Assembly: GCF_000316665.1 (NCBI RefSeq)
Contig: NC_019678.1
Coordinates: 3,472,001-3,536,000 of the forward strand
Reading direction: 5' to 3'
Length of the DNA: 64,000 bases
Source: Rivularia sp. PCC 7116
GTDB taxonomy: Bacteria > Cyanobacteriota > Cyanobacteriia > Cyanobacteriales > Nostocaceae
Shown here piece by piece: positions 16,575 to 23,504 of the stretch (positions are counted from its first letter, which is position 1; every line of letters begins with the position of its first letter). The position numbers and the translations under genes were made by a program. The notes beneath the pieces were generated by a model. The model was not told the DNA's origin. It searched no databases and worked only from the letters and a program-made list of their open reading frames with translations.

Positions 16575-18503
16575 ATGCTAGGCGAAAATTCCCAACCTTT
16601 ATCTTTTAAAGGTCAAGACTTAGCTGGTGTAAACTTTGACCATAAAGATTTGCGATTTGCAGATTTTACTAGTGCGAAACTAGAAAAAGCTACTTTTGTT
16701 AGTGCTAATCTTCAAGGAGCTATTTTTGATAAAGCTGTTTTAGAACAAGTAAATTTCCAAGAAGCTAATCTTCAAGGGGCAACATTACAGTTTGCCAATT
16801 TAGTAGAAGCTTATTTTTCGGAAGCGGATTTAAGTAAAGCTAATTTTTACGGGTCTAACTTGGATTCGGCTTCTTTTAGAAGAAGTAGTTTGCGGGGGAC
16901 GGATTTGCGAGAAACAATTCTTGCAAAAGTAAATTTCAGCGAGAGTCTAATCAATAATGATACTCAGATAGAAGATAAGTGGAGACTGGTTTGGGAAATC
17001 GTTAACAAGCCCCAGGAAAGTCGTAATTTAAGTCAGTGCGATTTACAAGCAGCTAATTTAGTTGAAGCTAATTTGCAAAAAGCTAACTTGATAGAAACCG
17101 ATTTGCGAGGCGCTATTCTGGAACGGGCAAATTTAGAAGCCGCAAATCTTCGAGGAGCTGATTTAGAAGCTGCAAACCTCCAAGGAGCAAATATTTGGGA
17201 AGCAGTAATGGAAAACGCTAATCTTAAAGATGCCAATCTTAAAGATGCAAACCTTTGTGGAGTTGACTTTAGCAATGCTTTTTTAGAAAGAGTTAATTTT
17301 AAGCAGAGTCAAATCAGCGTAGAAACTCAACTGAGCGAAAAGTGGAAATTAGTTTGGGAACTAGTAAATAAAAATGTTGAAGCTCGGGATTTAAGTCAAT
17401 TTGATTTGCAGCAAGCTAACTTAAGTGAAGCCCACCTGAAAAAAGCTAATCTTAGTGAAACAAACTTGCAAGGAGTAATTTTTACAGAAGCTAACTTGCA
17501 ACAAGCAAATTTATGGGCAGCCAAACTGCAAGGAGCAAATTTTGAAAAAGCCAATTTAGAAGAAGTCAATTTTCAGGAAGCTGACTTTGACAAACAAGCT
17601 AATTTACAACATAGTAATCTTCAAAAAGCTGATTTACTCGAAGTGACTTTGGAAGAAGCTAATTTACAACATAGCAATCTTCAAGGAGCTAATTTAAAGG
17701 TAGCCAATCTTCAAAAAGCTAACTTAAAAGGAGCTAATCTACAGCATACCTATTTACGTGGTGCGAGACTGCAACAAGCAAATTTTCAAGAAGCTAATCT
17801 CGAAGCTGCGGTTTTTCAAGAAGCTAATCTTCAAGGAGCCAATTTCTGCAAAGCTAACTTGAAAAAAACCGTTTTTATCGCCGCAAATTTGACAGAAGCA
17901 ATCGAATCAGAAGAAGTTATAGTTACAAACTTTGAAGAAGCTGACTTAGAAAAGGCAGACTTCAGTTGTGCAAAACTAATAAGAGCTAATTTGCAAAAAG
18001 CAAACCTAGTCAAAGCTAATCTTAAAGCAGCAGACTTAGAAGCAGCAGACTTAAGATACAGCAATCTTGCAGAAGCAGACCTTTTAGATGCTAATCTTCG
18101 GGTTGCTTTTTTACGAGAAGCAAGCTTTTACAGAGCGGATTTACATAGAGCTAATTTACAAGTAGCCAATCTTTATAGAGCTAACCTACAATCAGCTAAG
18201 TTAGTTGGAGCTAATTTAGTCAAAGCCGATTTGCAAAAAGCTAATCTAAAACTAACTAATCTAACATCAGCTAATTTACAATTCGCCGATTTATACCGAG
18301 CGGATCTAGAAGCAGCAAATTTGGAAAATGCGAACTTGGAAAAGGCTCATCTCGAAGGAGCAAATCTTTCAAGAGCAAACCTTAAAAATACAAATTTTAA
18401 AGGTGCTGACTTAGATATAGCCGACTTTTCCCAAACTAAAAATTTTACTGAACAACAAGTTCAGGAAGCCAATAACTGGGAAAGAGCAAGACGAGACAAA
18501 TAA
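16575..18503 (+). CDS. Large pentapeptide-repeat protein (642 aa)
   Basis: A cytoplasmic-type protein made almost entirely of A(N/D)LXX pentapeptides, with Gln-Gly, Glu-Ala and Lys-Ala fillers. Two near-identical non-repeat modules interrupt the helix at about residues 134-156 and 252-274 (DTQIEDKWRLVWEIVNK and ETQLSEKWKLVWELVNK, each followed by R(N/D)LSQ). The N-terminal part is thus a two-fold duplication of a 118-residue unit. The same KWRLVWEIVN type of module is familiar from other cyanobacterial pentapeptide proteins. Such proteins can mimic DNA shape (MfpA/Qnr) or act as scaffolds; nothing here selects one role. A strong intrinsic terminator follows the stop. Confidence 0.92.
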   Translation: MLGENSQPLSFKGQDLAGVNFDHKDLRFADFTSAKLEKATFVSANLQGAIFDKAVLEQVNFQEANLQGATLQFANLVEAYFSEADLSKANFYGSNLDSASFRRSSLRGTDLRETILAKVNFSESLINNDTQIEDKWRLVWEIVNKPQESRNLSQCDLQAANLVEANLQKANLIETDLRGAILERANLEAANLRGADLEAANLQGANIWEAVMENANLKDANLKDANLCGVDFSNAFLERVNFKQSQISVETQLSEKWKLVWELVNKNVEARDLSQFDLQQANLSEAHLKKANLSETNLQGVIFTEANLQQANLWAAKLQGANFEKANLEEVNFQEADFDKQANLQHSNLQKADLLEVTLEEANLQHSNLQGANLKVANLQKANLKGANLQHTYLRGARLQQANFQEANLEAAVFQEANLQGANFCKANLKKTVFIAANLTEAIESEEVIVTNFEEADLEKADFSCAKLIRANLQKANLVKANLKAADLEAADLRYSNLAEADLLDANLRVAFLREASFYRADLHRANLQVANLYRANLQSAKLVGANLVKADLQKANLKLTNLTSANLQFADLYRADLEAANLENANLEKAHLEGANLSRANLKNTNFKGADLDIADFSQTKNFTEQQVQEANNWERARRDK

Positions 18504-18526
18504 CAAAATCAAGCAATATTTTCAAT

Positions 18527-18566
18527 AGATAGGTCTTGTTGCAAATAATCAACCTATCTTTTTTTA
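18527..18566 (+). terminator. Intrinsic terminator of the 642-aa pentapeptide gene
   Basis: AGATAGGT (18527-18534) pairs with ACCTATCT (18552-18559) across a 17-base loop, and the right arm runs into seven T residues. It starts 24 bp after the stop codon. Confidence 0.78.
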
Positions 18567-19175
18567 CGACCAAATGTTATAATTTTTATACAAAAAATAT
18601 TTTGACCTGCTTTGTCGCACCTAGAAAAAATATGGCGCTCAGCTTTTAAGTGTGATACAAACAAACAAGTAAGTTGTATAAAATACGCCTGCGCGGTAAA
18701 TCCATAGAACGTGAATATACAGGGTATATTTAGTTACGGTTTATTCTATGTAGGTCTATTTACAGAGATTCAAAAAATATGGCTGTAGCCCTGCTTTTTC
18801 TGTTCTCTTAATTAAACAATTTGATAAAGGGAATCTGGAAAGGTAATAATAATTAATATCGATTGGTAATCTTTCTTAAATACCGCAATGTCTTTGTAGA
18901 TACAGCTTGGCGAGTTTTTTCACCTATTAGTTAAGAATAAGTGCAAAAAAGTTAAAGGATGTTTGGAAAGTCTAATTTTATAATTTAGCACTGCGGTACT
19001 GCAAGCTAATAGCTATAATAAATACTTCCAACATGCAAGTGTTTAATCGCAACATAAAAACTTAGTAAATATTATATTTACCTGATATTTACCTGTAGAA
19101 TTTCCAAATATCCTTTTAAATTCTTGAAAGCGAAAAAACAAATCAGTTTAAACCAAAATTAACTGATTAACAACT
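18567..19175. other. About 610-bp spacer upstream of proA
   Basis: AT-rich, with no gene or convincing structural RNA seen. It would contain the promoter of the proA-ligase gene pair; no operator motif was recognised. Confidence 0.45.
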
Positions 19176-20462
19176 ATGAATATAAGTCAAGACATCGCTC
19201 AAACTGCAAAAAATTGTGCATCAATTATCGCCAATACTCCAACAGAACAAAAAAATGCAGTTCTGTTGAAAATGGCTCAGCTTTTAGATACTCATCGTGG
19301 GGATATCGTAGCAGCTAACCAGACTGACCTAACCGCAGCTAAAAAAAACAATTTGCCAAGCAACTTAGTGGCTCGCTTGCAATGGTCTGATGCCAAAATT
19401 AATTCTAGTATTGCAGCACTTCACAAAATTGCGAATTTACCCGATCCAGTAGGACAGTTATTCGAGCCGATAAGTAGTTCTAACGGACTTAAAGCTTGTC
19501 GAATGCGAGTTCCATTAGGGGTGATTATGATGATTTACGAGGCTCGTCCTCATGTCACCGTTAATGCTGGTTCGTTTTGTTTGAAGTCGGGAAATGCAGT
19601 AATTTTACGGGGAGGTTCGGAAGCGAAAACCTGCAATCAGAAATTAGGAGAATTGTGGCAAACTGCTTTAGCCGATGTGGGTTTATCTATCCAAGCGATC
19701 CAGGTAATAAGTGGTTCTCACGAACAAATTAATGAATTATTACAACTTAATAGCTTTATTGACTTGGTTATTCCGCGAGGTGGACCAAAACTGATTGAAA
19801 CAGTCAGTAAAAAATCTCAAATTCCGGTTTTAAAACATTACAACGGAATTTGTCATGTCTATATTGACGAAGCAGCCGATTTGCATCAAGGATTAGAAAT
19901 TGCTTTAGATTCAAAGTGTTTGATGCCATCTGTTTGTAATGCGATGGAAACTCTATTAATTCATAGTTCTTTTGAATCGCACCTAAATACAATTATCAAA
20001 GCATTTCAAGATAATGGTGTAGAAGTCAAAGGTTGCGAACGGATTCGTAATGCAGTTTCCGGAATTGAAGCAGCAACAGAACAAGATTGGACAACCGAAT
20101 ACCTTGATATGAAAGTGTCGATGCGGATGGTAGACAGTGTAGATGAAGCAATTTCCCATATTAATCAATTTGGTTCGCATCATACTGACGCAATCGTCAC
20201 TGACAGTCAAACCAGAGCCGAACAGTTTGTCAATCTAGTTGATTCTGCGGTGGTACTAGTAAATGCTTCTACAATGTTTTGTGATGGCGATACTTTGGGT
20301 ATGGGGGCTGAAATTGGTATTGCTACTGGTAAATTCCACGCTCGCGGACCGATGGGATTACAGGAATTGACCAGTTATAAATTTGTCGTCCGGGGTTCGG
20401 GACAAACTATGGGTGGCGATTTTCTTCCTTCAGCTGCTACAACTGCACCTGACAAGGTTTAA
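19176..20462 (+). CDS. proA: Gamma-glutamyl-phosphate reductase-type enzyme
   Basis: A 428-residue aldehyde-dehydrogenase-superfamily enzyme that reduces gamma-glutamyl phosphate with NADPH to glutamate-5-semialdehyde. Visible motifs are PLGVIMMIYEARPHVT (substrate/cofactor), LKSGNAVILRGGSEA, VIPRGGPKLI, the catalytic Cys254 in PSVCNAMETLL, and RGPMGLQELTSYKFVVRGSG at the C-terminus. The gene is followed after 19 bp by a GCS2-like glutamate ligase and then a zinc alcohol dehydrogenase; proB is absent. This context, and wording such as MIYEARPHVTVNAGSFCL, which is not what I recall for housekeeping cyanobacterial ProA, suggest a pathway-specific paralogue. The paralogue claim is inference; it could still be the only ProA. 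Confidence 0.93.
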   Translation: MNISQDIAQTAKNCASIIANTPTEQKNAVLLKMAQLLDTHRGDIVAANQTDLTAAKKNNLPSNLVARLQWSDAKINSSIAALHKIANLPDPVGQLFEPISSSNGLKACRMRVPLGVIMMIYEARPHVTVNAGSFCLKSGNAVILRGGSEAKTCNQKLGELWQTALADVGLSIQAIQVISGSHEQINELLQLNSFIDLVIPRGGPKLIETVSKKSQIPVLKHYNGICHVYIDEAADLHQGLEIALDSKCLMPSVCNAMETLLIHSSFESHLNTIIKAFQDNGVEVKGCERIRNAVSGIEAATEQDWTTEYLDMKVSMRMVDSVDEAISHINQFGSHHTDAIVTDSQTRAEQFVNLVDSAVVLVNASTMFCDGDTLGMGAEIGIATGKFHARGPMGLQELTSYKFVVRGSGQTMGGDFLPSAATTAPDKV

Positions 20463-20481
20463 CGAGGTAATTTAGGTACTA

Positions 20482-21870
20482 ATGGAATCTGTAGCTGCAT
20501 CGAAAATATACGAATATCTCCAGCAAGGACTTGATAAACCCAAATCAGTTTCGGGACAGCGGATTGGGACTGAATTAAAATTTCCCTTGGTAGAACAGCA
20601 AAATGGATGCGCGGTTAAATTAGAAACTGTTAATGCTCTGTGGTCGTATCTGATCGATCGCGGCTGGGAAGCATCTGTAGATCCGGTAACTAACAAGATA
20701 GTGGGAGCAACTAAACCTGGAGAGTATAACGATACCTTAGCTTCTTGTGAAACTGGATTTTGCAAAATAGAATTTTCTCTAGCTCATGTGGGAGATTTAC
20801 ATGCTTTGACTCGTCAAATTGATTCGTTGATAGCAGAATTAATTCCTTTCGCAAACGAGCATCAGGTAAGCTTTCTTGGTTGCGGTATTCACCCAGTGTC
20901 TCCACCAAGTCCGGAATTGGTAATTGCTAAACAAAGAACATTAGCTTGGGATACTCTATTTCCAGAAGGAGAGATAGTTAACGATAAACCTCGTCCGGGA
21001 CTTCACTTATTTACAGTTAATTCTGGCTCTCACGTACACTTGAGCGTATCCTCTGCTGAAGAAGCTGTTGGAGTAACCAATGTTTTCAATGGTTTTGCTG
21101 GAGCGCAAATTGCTTTGATGGGGAATTCTAGTGTATGGAGAGGAAAAGTCGATTCTGTCTATCAATGTGTCGCAGAAAAGTTTTGGGATTGGTGGATGCT
21201 AGATGAAGCACGAGTCGGACTTCCGAGTAAGTGTTTTACAGACATAGAAGACTATGGAAATGCGATTGCTAGATTGCGACCTCTTTATGTAGAAAGGAAT
21301 GAAAATCCGATTCTTATAAGTCACTATCCAACTTTTGCTGACTACTACGATTGTTCTCCAGCAACAGGAAAATATTTATCGGGAGAAGAAGTAGTTGTCT
21401 ATCCTGAAGCAAAAGATATTAAGTTGCACAATTCATTTTATTGGTTCACCGCTCGCATCTCTCGCTACTTTACCGTCGAAAATCGATTGTGCGACCAACA
21501 AGTTCCCGGTGATTTAGCCTGTCCTGCTGCTCTGAGTTTAGGACTGCTCAAAGCTTTACCAGAAGCCCAAGAAGAATTAAATCAATTCCAATGGTCAACT
21601 CTCAAGCTAATGCGAGAAGCAGCAATGAGAAAAGGTCTAGATGCAAAAGTCGAAGGAATTGCATTAGCTGATATGGCTGGACGAATGTTGGAATTAGCAA
21701 CGTTGGGGTTAGAGCGTCGCGGACTTGGTGAAGAGGTCTATTTAGAACCTTTACAACAGCGATTAACTAGTAAGCAAAATCCAGCGATGGAAGCGAGTGA
21801 AATATTTAGTCAAGGTGGAATCAAAGCTTTAATTGAAGCTAGGGATATTCTTGTTGGGAGTAGTAAGTAG
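20482..21870 (+). CDS. GCS2-like glutamate-cysteine ligase-family carboxylate-amine ligase
   Basis: 462 residues of the plant-type/proteobacterial GCS2 ligase superfamily (also the EgtA family), which activates the gamma-carboxyl of glutamate with ATP and joins an amine. Supporting segments are RIGTELKFPLVEQ near the N-terminus (metal/ATP-binding acidic strand), CETGFCKIEFSLAHVGDL, FLGCGIHPVSPPSPEL, GSHVHLSVS, the aromatic-rich IKLHNSFYWFTARISRYFTVENRLCDQQVPGD, and a helical C-terminal region (LADMAGRMLELATLGLERRG). It differs from the cyanobacterial GshA encoded at 11.7-12.9 kb. The 19-bp gap to proA implies translational coupling. The amine substrate is unknown; cysteine is only one possibility. 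Confidence 0.8.
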   Translation: MESVAASKIYEYLQQGLDKPKSVSGQRIGTELKFPLVEQQNGCAVKLETVNALWSYLIDRGWEASVDPVTNKIVGATKPGEYNDTLASCETGFCKIEFSLAHVGDLHALTRQIDSLIAELIPFANEHQVSFLGCGIHPVSPPSPELVIAKQRTLAWDTLFPEGEIVNDKPRPGLHLFTVNSGSHVHLSVSSAEEAVGVTNVFNGFAGAQIALMGNSSVWRGKVDSVYQCVAEKFWDWWMLDEARVGLPSKCFTDIEDYGNAIARLRPLYVERNENPILISHYPTFADYYDCSPATGKYLSGEEVVVYPEAKDIKLHNSFYWFTARISRYFTVENRLCDQQVPGDLACPAALSLGLLKALPEAQEELNQFQWSTLKLMREAAMRKGLDAKVEGIALADMAGRMLELATLGLERRGLGEEVYLEPLQQRLTSKQNPAMEASEIFSQGGIKALIEARDILVGSSK

Positions 21871-22085
21871 TTGTAGGTTAGGTTGAACAAAGTGTAAGCG
21901 TTAGCGTTACCCTGACGGGTCAGCAAGCTGAACACGCAGTGAGTCCTCAGACTAAGCGTGTCCAACAGGACATAGCTTTCTCGTAGAGTAACCCAACAGA
22001 CAGACGTGTTGTTGGGTTGCGCTCCGCTTAACCCAACCTACAAAACTTCCAACCTTTGACCTTTGACCTTTGACCTTTAATTCAT
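21871..22085. repeat. Spacer with imperfect palindromic repeat debris
   Basis: Holds several short inverted repeats around TTGGGTT/AACCCAAC (for example 'gttgggttgcgctccgcttaacccaacc', split here by its centre) and a run of 'cctttga' heptamers at 22048-22075. These are typical dispersed repeats of filamentous cyanobacteria. They separate the ligase from the alcohol dehydrogenase gene, so an uninterrupted transcript is possible but not certain. Confidence 0.55.
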
Positions 22086-23087
22086 ATGATTAATGCATTA
22101 GCTGCTGAAAAATCTGGTGGAGAACTTAAGCCTTTTGAGTACGAACCAGGAGCTTTAGGAGAGGAAGAAGTTGAAATTAATGTCGAGTTCTGCGGGGTTT
22201 GTCGCAGCGATTTAATGTTGCTCGATAATGAACGGGGGGGAACCCAATATCCTTTGGTTCCGGGACATGAAGTTATTGGTACTGTATCTGCTGTTGGAAG
22301 TGGTGTTGAGAATTTAAAGGTTTCTCAGCGTGTCGGTTTGGGCTGGTATTCGGGTTCATGTATGAATTGCGAATGGTGTCAAGGAGGTCATCATAATTTC
22401 TGTCGTCAAGCGGAACAAACTATCGTTGGTCGTCATGGTGGTTTTGCTGATAAGGTTCGCGCTCATAAAAGTTGGGTATTTCCTCTTCCTGACAAAGTTG
22501 AGTCTGTATCTGCTGGACCGCTATTTTGCGGGGGAATTACTGTTTTTAATCCGATAATTCAGTTTGATATTCAGCCGAAACATCGCGTGGGAGTCATTGG
22601 AATTGGTGGTCTGGGACATTTAGCAATTCAGTTTCTTCATGCTTGGGGATGTGAAGTTACAGCTTTTTCTAGTAATCCAACCAAGGAAGCTGATGCTAGA
22701 GAATTAGGAGCCGACCATTTTGTTAATTCTCGCAATCAAGAAGCAATTGAAGCAGTAGAAGATTCCTTTGATTTGATTGTTTCAACTGTTAATGCTGACC
22801 TCGATTGGAATGTTTATATTAAAGCTTTACGTCCTTTAGGAAGACTGCATTTTGTGGGAGGAGTACCGAATCCAATTTGTTTTCCGGTTTTGCTGTTGTT
22901 AGATGGACAAAAATCCGTTTCTGGTAGTCCGGTGGGTAGTCCAAATACTATTTTTCAAATGCTTGATTTTGTTGAGGAACATCAAATTAAACCTGTTATA
23001 GAAGTATTTAGTTTTGAACAGGTGAATGAAGCACTTGATAAATTACGTAATGGGAAGGTTCGTTATCGGTTGATTTTGAAGCGGTGA
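22086..23087 (+). CDS. Zinc-dependent alcohol dehydrogenase (MDR, cinnamyl-alcohol/YahK type)
   Basis: A 333-residue cytosolic oxidoreductase of the medium-chain family that probably reduces aldehydes with NADPH. The catalytic zinc site is CGVCRSDL plus PGHEVIG. The structural zinc site is formed by the four Cys of CMNCEWCQGGHHNFC. The nucleotide fold carries GIGGLGHLAIQF, and the following FSSNPTKEADA (Ser-Ser after the strand) favours NADPH. The GVCRSD and GGFADKVRAH patterns place it in the CAD/YahK group. Position after the proA-like and glutamate-ligase genes makes an aldehyde produced by ProA a natural substrate candidate, which is inference. The start is ATG at 22086 with no strong Shine-Dalgarno sequence. 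Confidence 0.92.
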   Translation: MINALAAEKSGGELKPFEYEPGALGEEEVEINVEFCGVCRSDLMLLDNERGGTQYPLVPGHEVIGTVSAVGSGVENLKVSQRVGLGWYSGSCMNCEWCQGGHHNFCRQAEQTIVGRHGGFADKVRAHKSWVFPLPDKVESVSAGPLFCGGITVFNPIIQFDIQPKHRVGVIGIGGLGHLAIQFLHAWGCEVTAFSSNPTKEADARELGADHFVNSRNQEAIEAVEDSFDLIVSTVNADLDWNVYIKALRPLGRLHFVGGVPNPICFPVLLLLDGQKSVSGSPVGSPNTIFQMLDFVEEHQIKPVIEVFSFEQVNEALDKLRNGKVRYRLILKR

Positions 23088-23159
23088 ACGGTTTCAGTTA
23101 ACAGTTAACAGTTATCAAATGATATAGCGGTTTTCAGTTGATTTTAATACACTTGAAAC

Positions 23160-23198
23160 CTCACCCCCTTCCCCTCTCCTTATTAAGGAGAGGGGTGT
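23160..23198. repeat. Dispersed palindrome CCCCTCTCCTTA-T-TAAGGAGAGGGG
   Basis: A perfect 12-bp stem around a single central base, inside the longer repeat 'acctcacccccttccc...'. The same element is arrayed after the CHAT gene (47.69-47.90 kb) and is present in coding form inside that gene (44.36-44.49 kb). Confidence 0.8.
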
Positions 23199-23269
23199 TT
23201 GAAAGACAGTGTGAGATTCATTATTCCATCTAAGTGAAGACCGCTATAATTTGTCATTGATAATTTAAA

Positions 23270-23464
23270 TTACTCGATTTTCTGTAAATAACCGGTTGCG
23301 GGGTCAATTATTTTTAGAGCTAAATCGGGACATTTGATGGCTAAAGAAACTTTATTTCCGCTACCAAAAACATTAATTATTTCAACGACTCCAAATTGTT
23401 TAAGTAATTCGTGAATTACTGTATCTCCCACTTTCCAATTTTCATTTGAAGTTGTTTTATTCAC
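23270..23464 (-). CDS. Stand-alone copy of the PcrA C-terminal (Tudor-like) domain
   Basis: This 64-residue protein aligns along its whole length with the last 57 residues of the PcrA helicase encoded immediately upstream. NWKVGDTVIHELLKQFG corresponds to NWQVGDKVMHKSFGAG, FGSGNKVSLAIKCPDL to FGGGNKVSVAIKFPGL, and KIIDPATGYLQKIE to KIIDPRVAQLQKME. It is therefore a tandem duplication of the 3' end of pcrA that has diverged but kept an open frame and its own ATG. In PcrA/UvrD this domain binds RNA polymerase. The spacer (23465-23504) carries 'tattccc' heptamer repeats. It may be a functional small partner, a competitor, or a decaying remnant. Confidence 0.75.
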   Translation of the reverse strand: MNKTTSNENWKVGDTVIHELLKQFGVVEIINVFGSGNKVSLAIKCPDLALKIIDPATGYLQKIE

Positions 23465-23504
23465 TATTCTCTATTCCCTATTCCCTATTCCCTGATAACT
23501 GTAA

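Noticed and set aside
17033-18064. Ala/Ser/Lys-rich minus-strand frames inside the pentapeptide gene
   Set aside because: They are mirror products of the repetitive coding sequence on the plus strand.
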